A stretch of 64,000 bases of DNA from Pelistega suis (GCF_013133795.1 NZ_JABGBN010000007.1:1-64000); one strand, 5' to 3'; positions 1 through 9,070 are shown, counted from the stretch's first letter. A program made the numbers and translations. Notes: generated by a model not told the origin, from the sequence alone.

Positions 1-281
1 GTAATCATGTTCTTAACATAGTCAGCGTGGCCTGGGCAGTCTACGTGTGCGTAGTGACGGTTTGCTGTTTCGTACTCTACGTGTGCTGTATTAATCGTAA
101 TACCACGTGCACGCTCTTCTGGAGCCGCGTCAATTTGTGAGTAGTCTTTCGCTTCACCACCGAACTCTTTCGCTAATACTGTAGTGATCGCTGCCGTTAA
201 TGTTGTTTTACCGTGGTCAACGTGACCAATTGTACCTACGTTTACGTGCGGTTTGGTACGTTCAAACTTACCTTTTGCCAT
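1..281 (-). CDS. tuf: Elongation factor Tu, N-terminal part (runs off window)
   Basis: GTP-binding translation factor that delivers aminoacyl-tRNA to the ribosome. Only about the first 93 residues are present, read leftward from the ATG at 281. The fragment begins [20 protein letters not shown] and contains the P-loop GHVDHGKTT and the DCPGHADY switch II motif, both diagnostic of EF-Tu. It lies just downstream of tRNA-Tyr, tRNA-Gly and tRNA-Thr on the same strand, the classic tRNA-tufB operon arrangement, so it is probably co-transcribed from the promoter at 673-701. Everything beyond the G domain start is outside the window. Confidence 0.97.
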   Translation of the reverse strand, partial: MAKGKFERTKPHVNVGTIGHVDHGKTTLTAAITTVLAKEFGGEAKDYSQIDAAPEERARGITINTAHVEYETANRHYAHVDCPGHADYVKNMI

Positions 282-330
282 GACCAAGACTCCTGAATAT
301 GTCTTACTGGAAATTAATAAAAAAATTTTC

Positions 331-405
<75 letters not shown>

Positions 406-417
406 GAATACTATTAT

Positions 418-491
418 TGGAGCGGGCGAAGGGAATCGAACCCTCATCATCAGCTTGGAAGGCTGTTGCACTACCATTGTGCTACGCCCGC
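418..491 (-). tRNA. tRNA-Gly (anticodon TCC)
   Basis: On the minus strand GCGGGCG pairs with CGCCCGC, followed by T and an encoded CCA. The anticodon arm CAGCCTTCCAAGCTG gives anticodon TCC (Gly, GGA). The T arm GGGTTCGATTCCC is intact. It is the second tRNA of the tRNA-tuf operon. Confidence 0.95.
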
Positions 492-571
492 GCAACTTCA
501 AACACCTACTTTATTTATTCATTAGTAGCTGATGTGATTTTTAGCTCGACAAAGAACAAATAAAAAGGTAT

Positions 572-657
572 TGGTGGTAGAGGTTGGATTCGAACCAACG
601 TAGGCGCTAGCCAACAGATTTACAGTCTGCCCCCTTTAGCCACTCGGGCACTCTACC
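572..657 (-). tRNA. tRNA-Tyr (anticodon GTA)
   Basis: An 86-nt class II tRNA with a long variable arm. On the minus strand GGTAGAG pairs with CTCTACC, then A and an encoded CCA. The anticodon arm CAGACTGTAAATCTG gives anticodon GTA (Tyr). The long variable arm lies between the anticodon and T arms, as expected for bacterial tRNA-Tyr. It is the first gene of the tRNA-tuf operon. Confidence 0.96.
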
Positions 658-672
658 CCAAAGTAATTTGAG

Positions 673-701
673 ATTATGAACTGATTTCCTAGTATTGTCA
701 A
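673..701 (-). promoter_or_regulatory. Sigma-70 promoter of the tRNA-tuf operon
   Basis: On the minus strand there is a perfect -35 TTGACA (696-701), a 17-nt spacer and a -10 CATAAT (673-678, 5 of 6). It ends 16 nt upstream of the mature tRNA-Tyr 5' end. The strength fits a stable-RNA/EF-Tu operon. Confidence 0.8.
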
Positions 702-792
702 GATAACTTCACTAGAAAATGTAGTGAATAGCAACAAGACGGGGAGTCGTTGTTGTATTTTTGTAGCAAGAATGTAATTATAGCAAAACCAT

Positions 793-856
793 AAAAAAAA
801 GCAAGTCTTTATAAAAAGATAATCAAGTTTTTATCCTTATAAAGCTTGCTTTTTAT
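793..856 (-). terminator. Likely rho-independent terminator after parB
   Basis: Inverted repeat with GCAAG near 801-805 and CTTGC at 845-849, extended by pairing A/T tracts. On the minus strand it is followed by a run of T residues. It lies about 40 nt beyond the parB stop and would end the mnmG-rsmG-parA-parB transcript. Confidence 0.6.
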
Positions 857-892
857 CTTAATTCAATTAAATTTTCTTTTAAAATCAATGAA

Positions 893-1846
893 TTAATCAA
901 AAACTACATCTAGACCCATTTTTTCCAATAAGGCATTAATATGTTCTGCATCATTAAAATTAATAATTAATTGCCCATTTCCCTTACGGCTTAGTTTAAA
1001 GCTGACATTGGTAGCAAGATAATCTGACAAATTTTCTTGTAAGCGCTCAATATCACGGTTAACCGTCTTTTTAACCGTTGTCTTATTAGCACTCTCCCCT
1101 GCGAGAATTCTATTGACTAACTTCTCAGTCTCACGGACAGAGAGCTTTTTAGCATGAACTTGATTAGCTACAATAATTTGCTGAGCATTATCCAGTGCCA
1201 ATAAAGCACGAGCATGTCCCATATCAATATCACCAGCATTTAACATTGTTTGTACTGGGGCAGCTAAATTTAATAATCGTAATAAATTTGAGGTAGCAGG
1301 ACGTGAACGACCTATTGATTGCGCAGCCTGCTCCTGTGTAAATTTGAATTCTTGAATAAGTCTTTGAATACCTTTAGCTTCTTCTAAAGGATTCAAATCC
1401 TCGCGCTGCATATTCTCAATCAATGCCATAATAGCCGCATTTTGATCGCTCACATCACGAATTAAAACGGGCACTTCATCTAAACCGGCTAATTTAGCGG
1501 CACGAAAACGACGCTCACCAGCAATGATTTCATATCGTCCTTTACCAATCGGACGCACCAAAATTGGCTGCATTAAACCTTGTTCTTTGATGGATTCAGA
1601 TAACTCTAATAAAGCACTTTCATCCATATGTGAACGTGGCTGATATTTACCTGCTTGTAAAACATCCACAGATAAAGTATTCGAATTTGCATCCGGCTTT
1701 TTTTGTAAATCTGCTAATACATCAACATCATTACCCAATAAATTATCCAATCCCTTGCCTAAAGCACTTTTTTTAACGGCTTTTCCTAAACCTTTTGCCG
1801 CAACCTTTTTAGTTGCTGTCTTCGCACTTGTTTTACTTGTTGCCAT
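893..1846 (-). CDS. parB: Chromosome-partitioning protein ParB
   Basis: CTP-dependent DNA clamp that loads at parS and works with ParA to segregate origins. The 317-residue protein has a lysine/alanine/threonine-rich N-terminal tail (about residues 1-35) with GKGLDNLLG. It then has the ParB/Srx core with GERRFRA (110-116), [10 protein letters not shown] (144-153), a helix-turn-helix around 172-192 ([20 protein letters not shown]) and a C-terminal dimerisation region. It starts 3 nt after the parA stop, so the two are one operon. Two parS-like sites lie near mnmG, at 5374-5389 and 6998-7013. The basic tail is longer than in many ParBs. Confidence 0.96.
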   Translation of the reverse strand: MATSKTSAKTATKKVAAKGLGKAVKKSALGKGLDNLLGNDVDVLADLQKKPDANSNTLSVDVLQAGKYQPRSHMDESALLELSESIKEQGLMQPILVRPIGKGRYEIIAGERRFRAAKLAGLDEVPVLIRDVSDQNAAIMALIENMQREDLNPLEEAKGIQRLIQEFKFTQEQAAQSIGRSRPATSNLLRLLNLAAPVQTMLNAGDIDMGHARALLALDNAQQIIVANQVHAKKLSVRETEKLVNRILAGESANKTTVKKTVNRDIERLQENLSDYLATNVSFKLSRKGNGQLIINFNDAEHINALLEKMGLDVVFD

Positions 1847-1849
1847 AAT

Positions 1850-2626
1850 TTACTTATCCATAACTTTTACACGTTTAATCAATTCAGCAGCAAATTGTGT
1901 ATACGCTTTTGCACCGCGAGAAGATTTATCATAATTTACGCCGGGAATGCCATGACTTGGTGCTTCCGCCAAACGAACATTACGAGGAATAATTGTTTTA
2001 TAAACACTATCTTTAAAGTGTGATACCAACTGTTCTGAAACCTGTTGCTGCAAAGTAATTCGTGGGTCAAACATAACGCGCAAAATACCAATTTGCGTTA
2101 AATTGGGATTGATACTCTTATGAACGCGTTTAATGGTATTCACCAAATCTGCTAACCCCTCCAATGCAAAATACTCACATTGCATTGGGATGATAACCCC
2201 ATGCGCAGAACTCAAGCCATTTAATGTTAATAAAGATAAGGTCGGCGGGCAGTCAATCAAAATAAAATCATATTTATCATCAACGCTGGCTAATGCTTTT
2301 TTTAGTTGATGCTCACGCTCTTCTAACTGCACCAAATCTAATTCGGCACCCGATAACTCCCGATTACCGGGTAAAACATCGTAGTTGCCGTTTTCAGAAT
2401 ATACGCTAGCCTCTTCGACAGTCGCTTGATTGATAAGCACCTGATAGATATTCAAATCTAATTCATTCTTATCAATACCACTTCCCATAGTCGCATTACC
2501 TTGAGGATCCAAATCAATCAAGAGTACTTTTTTCTTTTGATTAGCCAAACTTGCGGCAAGATTAATCGCTGTGGTAGTTTTACCAACACCGCCTTTTTGA
2601 TTAGCGACACAAAAAATTTTAGCCAC
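1850..2626 (-). CDS. parA: Chromosome-partitioning ATPase ParA (Soj)
   Basis: Deviant Walker-type ATPase that drives ParB-parS segregation on the nucleoid. The 258-residue protein shows the deviant Walker [10 protein letters not shown] (residues 11-19), [10 protein letters not shown] (35-44) and the Walker B-like [15 protein letters not shown] segment. Length and motifs match chromosomal ParA/Soj without an extra N-terminal DNA-binding domain. It is one nucleotide from the rsmG stop and 3 nt from parB, so it is translationally close-packed in mnmG-rsmG-parA-parB. Confidence 0.97.
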   Translation of the reverse strand: MAKIFCVANQKGGVGKTTTAINLAASLANQKKKVLLIDLDPQGNATMGSGIDKNELDLNIYQVLINQATVEEASVYSENGNYDVLPGNRELSGAELDLVQLEEREHQLKKALASVDDKYDFILIDCPPTLSLLTLNGLSSAHGVIIPMQCEYFALEGLADLVNTIKRVHKSINPNLTQIGILRVMFDPRITLQQQVSEQLVSHFKDSVYKTIIPRNVRLAEAPSHGIPGVNYDKSSRGAKAYTQFAAELIKRVKVMDK

Positions 2627-2627
2627 T

Positions 2628-3302
2628 TTAGTTTCCTTTAGTATTCGGTTTTAAATAAATTAAACAACGTTCCGCATCTAATTGAGGCACAGTAATAGGT
2701 AAATACTGCTCTACTCTCCAGTTTGATTGTGCATTTAATTCTTGCACCTCATCTTCTAAGTAATGCCCTTTCATGGCAACCAAACTACCTGTTGCTGCAA
2801 CATGCTGACCTGCTAAATTAGCAAAATCAGCCAAAGAAGCGAATGCTCGTGAAATAACCATATCCACAGGTTCAATATCATAAGCCTCTATTCGCGTATG
2901 TTTAGATTTTAAATTCTTCAATCCAAGTACACCAGCTACTTGCATAATAAAAGCTGTCTTTTTCTCAACAGCATCAATACATGTAATTTGCCAATTCGGA
3001 TTCATAATAGCCAACACCACACCAGGCAAGCCACCACCAGAACCGACATCCAATCCTCGCAGCGTCTCTAATGATGCAAATCGTTCCCGTAAAGGAATAA
3101 TAACAGCCAGACTATCCAAAATGTGGTGAGCTAATATTTGCTCGTCAGTTTTTAAGGCTGTCAGGTTATAGGTCTTATTCCATCGCTTTAATAAATCCAT
3201 ATAACTCAACAAACTTTGTAATTGCCCAGACGTCACTTGAAGTCCTAGAACATTTACTCCCTCTACTAACTTAGCACCAATCGTTGCATCCATTTTTGAC
3301 AC
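2628..3302 (-). CDS. rsmG: 16S rRNA (guanine527-N7)-methyltransferase RsmG
   Basis: Methylates G527 of 16S rRNA using SAM. The 224-residue protein has the GidB signature: NLTAL followed by HHILDSL near residues 46-64, and the SAM-binding [11 protein letters not shown] at 84-94. VISRAFASL lies further on, in the region that closes the fold. It lies between mnmG and parA, the very common gidA-gidB-parAB order near bacterial origins. The 70-nt gap to mnmG leaves little room for a separate promoter. Confidence 0.96.
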   Translation of the reverse strand: MSKMDATIGAKLVEGVNVLGLQVTSGQLQSLLSYMDLLKRWNKTYNLTALKTDEQILAHHILDSLAVIIPLRERFASLETLRGLDVGSGGGLPGVVLAIMNPNWQITCIDAVEKKTAFIMQVAGVLGLKNLKSKHTRIEAYDIEPVDMVISRAFASLADFANLAGQHVAATGSLVAMKGHYLEDEVQELNAQSNWRVEQYLPITVPQLDAERCLIYLKPNTKGN

Positions 3303-3372
3303 CTTATCTTTATCCTAAAAGAGCTACCACTTCATCTTAAAGGTAAACGACTAATCTATCTTTCCTTATTCC

Positions 3373-5268
3373 CTATAACGTAGTTTGCATACGTTTTAAC
3401 TGAATCAGTAACAGAGAAATAGCCGCTGGAGTTACACCAGAAATACGACTTGCTTGCCCAATAGTTTCTGGACGATGCTCTTTTAGTTTTTGACGAACTT
3501 CAAAAGATAAGTTTGTCATTGAGTCATAATCCAAAGAAGCTGGGATTTTCTGATTCTCATAATGAATATGGCGATTAACTTCTTCTTGCTGACGTGCAAT
3601 ATAACCTGCATACTTTAATTGAATCTCAACTTGTTCAATTTCCGTATTGCTTAATGGCGTTTCAGGTTGATAATTCTTTTCCGAAGGAAGATTTAAAAGC
3701 GCTTGGTATGAAACATTTGGTCGCTTAATTAAATCCGATAATAAATAATCCCTTTCTAAAGCTTTACCAAACAAAGCAATAGAATCATCTTCAGAATAAG
3801 TGCGCGGATTGACACGAATACTTCTTAATCGTTCAATCTCTTTTTCAACATTATCACGCTTACGGCAAAATGCGTCCCAGCGATCATCAGGAACCAGCCC
3901 TAATTCTCGCCCAATTTCTGTTAAACGATAATCAGCATTATCTTCTCGTAAACTTAAACGATACTCAGCACGAGATGTAAACATACGATAAGGCTCTGTT
4001 ACCCCTCGTGTAATTAAATCATCCACCAATACACCCAGATAGGCTTGATCACGACGAGGAGTCCAAGCCTCTTGGTCTCTTGTATAACGCGCTGCATTTA
4101 AACCAGCTAACAAGCCCTGTGCAGCCGCCTCTTCATAACCAGTTGTACCATTAATTTGACCAGCAAAAAACAATCCTTGAATAGCTTTTGTCTCCAGACT
4201 AGCTTTTAATCCTCTAGGATCAAAATAGTCGTATTCAATAGCATAACCCGGACGAAGAATGTGAGCATTTTCCAAACCAGGTAAAGAATGAATTAAATCC
4301 AATTGAACATCAAAAGGTAGACTAGTAGACACACCATTTGGATAAATTTCATGTGTTAATAGACCTTCTGGTTCTAAGAAAATCTGGTGTGATTCCTTAT
4401 CTGCAAATCGTTTAATCTTATCTTCGATAGATGGACAATAACGAGGGCCAACTCCATCAATGACACCAGTATATAAAGGCGAACGATCAAGGCCATTAAG
4501 AATAATTTCATGAGTACGAGCGTTTGTATGCGTAATCCAACAAGAAACCTGTTTTGGATGCATTTCCGGAGAACCCATATATGAAAACACCGGCATAGGA
4601 TCAACATCACCCGGTTGCTCAATTAATTTTGAATAATCAATTGTTCGTGCATCAATACGTGGAGGTGTACCCGTTTTTAAACGACCTTGTGGTAAATTCA
4701 TCTCTCGCAAACGATGAGCTAAACTAATCGCTGGAGGATCCCCAGCTCGACCTGCCGAGTAATTGCTTAATCCGATATGAATTAAACCATTTAAAAAAGT
4801 GCCCGCAGTTAATACAACCGCTCTAGAACGAAATTTAACTCCTATTTGCGTAACAGCGCCAACAACTTTATCCCCTTCTAAAATCAGGTCATCAACTGAT
4901 TGCTGGAAGATAAATAAGTTTTCTTGATTCTCTAAACGACTACGAATAGCCTGTTTATATAACAAACGATCCGCTTGAACCCTTGTAGCTCGCACAGCCG
5001 GCCCCTTAGAAGAGTTCAATATCCTAAACTGAATACCCCCCTCGTCCGCTGCCAAAGCCATAGCACCACCCAAAGCATCGATTTCTTTAACCAAATGCCC
5101 TTTACCAATGCCACCAATTGATGGATTACAAGACATTTGACCTAGTGTTTCGATGTTGTGCGTTAATAAAAGAGTTTTAGCGCCAGTTCTAGCAGAAGCA
5201 AGAGCAGCTTCTGTACCAGCATGACCGCCACCAACAACGATGACGTCAAATTCTTCTGGATAATTCAT
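3373..5268 (-). CDS. mnmG: tRNA uridine-34 carboxymethylaminomethyl modification enzyme MnmG
   Basis: FAD-dependent subunit of MnmE-MnmG, which modifies the wobble uridine of some tRNAs. The 631-residue length is typical. The N-terminus has the dinucleotide-binding [12 protein letters not shown] (about 11-22), then [27 protein letters not shown] and [11 protein letters not shown], which are MnmG signatures. [18 protein letters not shown] gives the second FAD contact. It heads the rsmG-parA-parB cluster. Its upstream region contains a parS-like site and the 3' flank of a TnpB element. mnmE is not in the window. Confidence 0.97.
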   Translation of the reverse strand: MNYPEEFDVIVVGGGHAGTEAALASARTGAKTLLLTHNIETLGQMSCNPSIGGIGKGHLVKEIDALGGAMALAADEGGIQFRILNSSKGPAVRATRVQADRLLYKQAIRSRLENQENLFIFQQSVDDLILEGDKVVGAVTQIGVKFRSRAVVLTAGTFLNGLIHIGLSNYSAGRAGDPPAISLAHRLREMNLPQGRLKTGTPPRIDARTIDYSKLIEQPGDVDPMPVFSYMGSPEMHPKQVSCWITHTNARTHEIILNGLDRSPLYTGVIDGVGPRYCPSIEDKIKRFADKESHQIFLEPEGLLTHEIYPNGVSTSLPFDVQLDLIHSLPGLENAHILRPGYAIEYDYFDPRGLKASLETKAIQGLFFAGQINGTTGYEEAAAQGLLAGLNAARYTRDQEAWTPRRDQAYLGVLVDDLITRGVTEPYRMFTSRAEYRLSLREDNADYRLTEIGRELGLVPDDRWDAFCRKRDNVEKEIERLRSIRVNPRTYSEDDSIALFGKALERDYLLSDLIKRPNVSYQALLNLPSEKNYQPETPLSNTEIEQVEIQLKYAGYIARQQEEVNRHIHYENQKIPASLDYDSMTNLSFEVRQKLKEHRPETIGQASRISGVTPAAISLLLIQLKRMQTTL

Positions 5269-5344
5269 TGATAATTTGCAAGTAAGATGTGTTCTATGGA
5301 ACTATTAGATACACGTATTTTATCACTAAACTGCTACTTTTTTT

Positions 5345-5432
5345 CACATAGGCTGGTTGCTATGCTAATTGATTGCTCCACGTGAAACTTGGCACCCCGC
5401 CGCTAAGTACGACGTTCATACCAGCCTATGTG
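5345..5432. repeat. 13-bp perfect inverted repeat flanking a parS-like site
   Basis: CACATAGGCTGGT (5345-5357) is exactly complementary to ACCAGCCTATGTG (5420-5432), with 62 nt between. No T tract follows on the side needed for a terminator of mnmG or tnpB. It could be a transposon end structure, a cruciform near the origin, or part of the mnmG control region. Confidence 0.7.
5374..5389. promoter_or_regulatory. parS-like ParB-binding site 1
   Basis: TGCTCCACGTGAAACT matches the bacterial parS consensus TGTTCCACGTGAAACA at 14 of 16 positions, including the central CACGTG. It lies about 105 nt upstream of mnmG in the operon that encodes ParA and ParB. The second site (6998-7013) has the same two-sided pattern and shares the 15-mer GTTTCACGTGGAGCA on one strand. 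Confidence 0.65.
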
Positions 5433-5765
5433 CCCTTTGAATAAGATGCATACAGGCTCTCTGAGGGTTCTTGCTGCTGATCTCTGATGAAATTCACTTC
5501 ACAAGCTCAACGGGTATGCCCTACCCTGAAAAAATTACAACTTTTTATTTTTTCAATCTAAACTATATTTATAAATATCTCTTTAAAGTTTTAAGATTCA
5601 AAAATTATTAATAATTTCTATTCATTACTCATAAATTAAACAATTATTAAACCCTATTTTTAACAATTTTCTAATTGGCTAACCAAATAAAATCTTTAAT
5701 AAATATTACTATAGAAAAATTCTATTTCTTTGAGAATTAATTTCTTCTTTTAAAAAGAGGGAACT
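5433..5765 (-). ncRNA. Possible omega RNA / right-end region of the TnpB element (extent uncertain)
   Basis: TnpB nucleases use an omega RNA made from the 3' end of tnpB and the element right end. Immediately 3' of this tnpB (minus strand) is AT-rich sequence, then a GC-richer block (about 5433-5530). That block has a small hairpin GGGTA-GGGCA-TACCC and the tract GCAAGAACCCTCAGAGAG, which resembles the structured tails seen after other tnpB genes. Position and composition support this, but the exact ends and fold are not established. Confidence 0.35.
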
Positions 5766-6896
5766 TTATGATTTAGCAAATATACGACCTCTTGCCAATA
5801 CATTTAATGCACCTACAACATCAGCATTATTTGAATAATGACACCTCACGCATTTAAATAAACCTCTATAAGGTCTATTTTCACTAGAGATAAAATGACA
5901 TATAGGACATTCTTTACTAGTATTTACAGAAGACACCTTTATACTTTTACCTCCTCTCCAATTAGACTTATACTCAAGCTGTCTTCTAAATTCATACCAA
6001 GCTTGATCCATAATTGATTTATTCAACTCTTTTTTATTATCAACCAACTCTTTTTTTGACAATAAATTACCTGAGGTTGCCATCCGATTAATTTTTAAAT
6101 CTTCTACATAAATTTGACGATATCTTTTAGTTAATTTATCTGATAGTTTATGCAAAAAATCTTTTCTGCAATTAGCCATCTTGCTATGCAATTTAGCTAA
6201 CTTATCCTTTAATTTCTCCCTATTATTACTATATAGTTGTTTATTTTTAAGCTGCTTCTCTAATTTTTGTGCATATATCCTATATTTTTTATAGACACTT
6301 AATGGTGTATATATCACTCCATTAGATAAAGTTGCAAATTGTGCGATACCCAAATCAATACCTACTTCACGCTCAGGATGGTTAACAGGTTTTGCTTCCA
6401 ATAATGCTAATATGCTTATAAAAAATTTTTTACATTTATAGCTAATAGTAATACTTCTAATTGTTCCTTTAATTTCACGACTATTGATATATCTTATCCA
6501 GCCTATTTCCGGTAAATAACAACGATTATTTTGTTGTTCTACCTTAAATCCTTCGCTGACTCTAAACGACTCTTTAACACCTTTAGCCTTAAATCTTGGA
6601 TAAGCTAATCTTTTTGCATAATAATGTTTAAAAGCTGTTTCTAAATCCCGAATAGCTTCTTTAATAATTTGAGGCTGATATTCATTTAACCATGGAAATT
6701 CTTTTTTCCATGATTCTAATTCTCTCATTGCATCTCTACTATCAAATCTTAGTTTACTCCCGCTTTCACGACATTTATTATGCCAAGCTAAAGCATTATT
6801 ACTAATAAAACGAACGCAACCAAAATTCTTTCTCAAAGATCTAATTTGTTCATTGTTAAGAATCAATTCAAATTTAAAAGATTTATAAATCATCAT
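5766..6896 (-). CDS. tnpB: RNA-guided endonuclease TnpB, IS200/IS605 family (OrfB)
   Basis: Cas12-ancestor nuclease of IS200/IS605-type elements, guided by omega RNA. The 376-residue protein looks intact. It has an N-terminal OrfB helix-turn-helix region and RuvC-I GIDLG with D181. RuvC-II VEDL has E265, the zinc finger is C330-x2-C333...C349-x2-C352, and RuvC-III NADVVGALN has D359, so the catalytic triad and all zinc ligands are present. No tnpA (Y1 transposase) is nearby, so this is a TnpB-only (IS1341-type) element that would need a transposase in trans. It is AT-rich like its flanks and sits in the variable stretch between mnmG and the yidC cluster. Confidence 0.93.
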   Translation of the reverse strand: MMIYKSFKFELILNNEQIRSLRKNFGCVRFISNNALAWHNKCRESGSKLRFDSRDAMRELESWKKEFPWLNEYQPQIIKEAIRDLETAFKHYYAKRLAYPRFKAKGVKESFRVSEGFKVEQQNNRCYLPEIGWIRYINSREIKGTIRSITISYKCKKFFISILALLEAKPVNHPEREVGIDLGIAQFATLSNGVIYTPLSVYKKYRIYAQKLEKQLKNKQLYSNNREKLKDKLAKLHSKMANCRKDFLHKLSDKLTKRYRQIYVEDLKINRMATSGNLLSKKELVDNKKELNKSIMDQAWYEFRRQLEYKSNWRGGKSIKVSSVNTSKECPICHFISSENRPYRGLFKCVRCHYSNNADVVGALNVLARGRIFAKS

Positions 6897-6983
6897 TTTA
6901 AATCTCCAAAACTGTTTGATTTATTATCAATAAAATTTGATGGAATAACAATAATGGAAAATCCCATTGGATAAATTTGTCCT

Positions 6984-7020
6984 ACTAAAATGCTCCACGT
7001 TTCACGTGGAGCATTTTAGT
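6984..7020. repeat. Perfect 17-bp inverted repeat with 3-nt loop, containing a parS-like site
   Basis: ACTAAAATGCTCCACGT (6984-7000), TTC, then ACGTGGAGCATTTTAGT (7004-7020): every position pairs. The right half plus loop forms the parS-like 16-mer at 6998-7013. It lies upstream of tnpB, where the element's left end is expected, and directly beside a DnaA box at 7021-7029. Confidence 0.85.
6998..7013. promoter_or_regulatory. parS-like ParB-binding site 2
   Basis: CGTTTCACGTGGAGCA matches TGTTTCACGTGGAACA at 14 of 16 positions. It shares GTTTCACGTGGAGCA with the complement of site 1, so the G and C deviations from the textbook consensus recur, as expected for a lineage-specific parS. Confidence 0.65.
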
Positions 7021-7029
7021 TGTGGATAA
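7021..7029 (-). promoter_or_regulatory. DnaA box next to parS-like site 2
   Basis: TGTGGATAA on the plus strand is the exact complement of the consensus DnaA box TTATCCACA. It begins one base after the 17-bp inverted repeat. The rest of the gap to 7170 is AT-rich with no other feature I can support. Confidence 0.6.
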
Positions 7030-7170
7030 CTCTTCGGATATCCTTTTTAAACTTTGAGAATAAGTTTCTAATAACTATTTATAAAGCTATTGTTTATTTA
7101 AAAAAACTCTAATAAACTTTTATTTTGAAAAAACATTTTCTATGAATAATTTATAAAGAAAAGGCGACAA

Positions 7171-8337
7171 ATGATTCAATCTAAATTACCTGATATTGGG
7201 ACTACTATTTTTACTGTAATGAGTCAGTTATCAGCGGAAAATCAAGCAATTAATCTTGGTCAAGGTTTTCCTGAATTTAATCCTGACGAAAAACTTATTG
7301 ACTTAGTTAACAAAGCGATGAAAGAAGGATTTAATCAATATCCTTATATGCCGGGAGTAGCACCATTAAGGGAAGAATTAGCAAAAAAAATGGCAGCGCT
7401 TTATGGAGCAAAATATGATTCATTAAATGAGATTACTGTTACTAATGGGGCTACAGAAGCGATTATGGCTGCAATTATGGCTTCTGTTACAACAGGTGAT
7501 GAAGTTGTTGTTGTACAGCCTTGCTATGATTCTTATGCCCCTAGCATTCGTTTAGCTGGTGGCATCCCTGTTTATACATCTCTTACGCCTCCAAATGAGA
7601 CTAATCCATCATTTAGCGTAGATTGGGATCGTATTGAAGCCTCTATTACAAATAAAACAAAACTTCTTATTTTAAATTTCCCGCATAACCCAACAGGAAT
7701 TACTTTAGAAAAAGAAGATTTAGATAGAATAGAACAAATTCTTGACCGTCATAATATTCTCATTCTCGCTGATGAAGTTTATGAACATATTGTTTTTGAT
7801 AAAAAACCATTTTTAAGTTTAGCAAGTCGTCCTGCGATTGCTAAACGTGCTTTTGTTATATCTTCTTTTGGAAAAACATATCATACAACTGGTTGGAAAG
7901 TAGGTTATTGTTATGCCCCTTCCGAGCTAAGTAAAGAATTCCGTAAAATTCATCAATTTATGGTGTTTACTGTATGTTCTCCTATGCAATACGCGTTAGC
8001 AGAATATATGAAAGATCAAAGTACTTATTCCAATTTGTCTAATTTTTATCAAGAAAAACATGATTTATTATTTAATGGTTTATCACAAACAAAGTTTAAA
8101 CCTATTAAAAGTGCAGGGACTTTCTTTTTATTAGCAGATTATTCCGCTATGTCTTCGAAAAATGAATTTGATTTTGTAAGTGATTTAACAAAACAATATA
8201 AAGTGGGTTTAATTCCTGTTTCTGCATTTTATAAAGATCCAACTAGTACAGAAGCCAATAATAATCTCGTTCGTTTTTGCTTTGCTAAATATGATGACAC
8301 TTTGAAAGAAGCTATTCAGAGAATTAAGGATATTTAA
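7171..8337 (+). CDS. PLP-dependent class I/II aminotransferase (methionine aminotransferase YbdL-like)
   Basis: Fold-type I aminotransferase, most like the YbdL/kynurenine-aminotransferase group that transaminates methionine and aromatic amino acids. The 388-residue length fits. Visible motifs are INLGQGFPEF (27-36), the NPTG substrate/PLP motif at 173-176, D201 in LADEVYEH (pyridine N contact) and SSFGKTYHTTGWKVGY with the Schiff-base Lys235. The start follows an AAAGGCG ribosome site. It is noticeably more AT-rich at third codon positions than dnaA or gyrB, like the rest of this island, so transfer is possible. Its 3' end carries the first copy of a 54-nt repeat. Exact substrate is inferred. 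Confidence 0.9.
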   Translation: MIQSKLPDIGTTIFTVMSQLSAENQAINLGQGFPEFNPDEKLIDLVNKAMKEGFNQYPYMPGVAPLREELAKKMAALYGAKYDSLNEITVTNGATEAIMAAIMASVTTGDEVVVVQPCYDSYAPSIRLAGGIPVYTSLTPPNETNPSFSVDWDRIEASITNKTKLLILNFPHNPTGITLEKEDLDRIEQILDRHNILILADEVYEHIVFDKKPFLSLASRPAIAKRAFVISSFGKTYHTTGWKVGYCYAPSELSKEFRKIHQFMVFTVCSPMQYALAEYMKDQSTYSNLSNFYQEKHDLLFNGLSQTKFKPIKSAGTFFLLADYSAMSSKNEFDFVSDLTKQYKVGLIPVSAFYKDPTSTEANNNLVRFCFAKYDDTLKEAIQRIKDI

Positions 8338-8376
8338 TATATATACTTAAAAAGAATAATAAAACTCTGTGGATAA
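8323..8376. repeat. 54-nt direct repeat, copy 1 (overlaps aminotransferase 3' end)
   Basis: Starts ATTAAGGATATTTAATATAT and ends ACTCTGTGGATAA. Copy 2 at 8821-8873 differs by one substitution and one deleted base. Copy 1 includes the last codons and stop of the aminotransferase, so copy 2 probably arose by duplication of this gene end plus its DnaA box. Confidence 0.85.
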
Positions 8377-8820
8377 ATAGGATAATTTTAAAAATTAATT
8401 AAAAATCATAAAGTTAAGTAATCATAACAAAAAGGAAAAGTTTATTTATCTATTGTTTTTTAAATAGGATAATTTTCTCTTTTCTATAAAGATTTTTAAT
8501 TATTCAATATCTTTAATAGCGTTATCTACAGAGTTTTTATTTTTAATTTTTATTAGAAATAAAAAAGATTAAAACTTTTTATTCTACGATTAATTACTAA
8601 ATCTATTAAAACAAATATTACTCATCAAAATTTCTTCAAATACTTATACGGTAAGTATATTCCTCTTAAATAAATCAAGTTCATTAAATAATGAAGTTTT
8701 ATTGCTTAATAACAGTAAATTGGTGTCTTAGAGTAGATGTATTTATGAATGGTATTGCAAAAGATATTCAGTTCTCTTTCAATCTTATTGATAGAACATT
8801 GCATTCATCAAAATTTCTAT

Positions 8821-8873
8821 ATTAAGAATATTTAATATATATACTTAAAAAAATAATAAAACTCTGTGGATAA
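8821..8873. repeat. Direct repeat, copy 2, with DnaA box
   Basis: Starts ATTAAGAATATTTAATATAT and ends ACTCTGTGGATAA, matching copy 1 almost base for base, 498 bp downstream. A possible 26-codon reading frame (8745-8825) ends inside it. I see no family for that frame and do not call it a gene. Confidence 0.85.
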
Positions 8874-9070
8874 TTTGGATAACTCAAAAAAATATTTATT
8901 AATCAAATAATTAGTTTTAAAAAAATAATATAAAAAATCTACTTTTAATAATTTGACTAAATTGTACAAAAATTTTAAAAAGACTTTAAATTAGAGTTAT
9001 CCAAATAATAAGAACATTTTTATAAAGAGTTTTCAAAAATTACACTTTAGCCTCTACCTTTAAAAATCCT

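Larger units (their letters stand above)
5269..5765. other. Intergenic region between mnmG and tnpB: parS-like site, long inverted repeat and GC-rich structured block
   Basis: No convincing protein gene. From mnmG outward there is an AT-rich leader (5269-5344), an inverted repeat (5345-5357 with 5420-5432) enclosing a parS-like site, then a more GC-rich block to about 5530 with several short stems. The rest to 5765 is very AT-rich. The GC-rich block is on the tnpB 3' side, where IS200/IS605 elements carry their right end and omega RNA. Confidence 0.6.
8323..9010. other. Candidate origin region: AT-rich DNA with DnaA boxes and a 54-nt direct repeat
   Basis: About 700 bp without a convincing gene, strongly AT-rich. 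Perfect DnaA boxes (TGTGGATAA on plus) lie at 8368-8376 and 8865-8873. One-mismatch versions are TTATCTACA at 8522-8530 and TTATCCAAA near 8998. The two perfect boxes end two copies of a 54-nt direct repeat (8323-8376 and 8821-8873). It lies 2-3 kb from parS-like sites and about 5.5 kb from dnaA. Such a set is typical of an origin or of a duplicated, formerly active one. Confidence 0.5.

Noticed and set aside
8745-8825. 26-codon frame in the candidate origin region
   Set aside because: No ribosome site, no recognisable sequence, and it ends inside a direct repeat.
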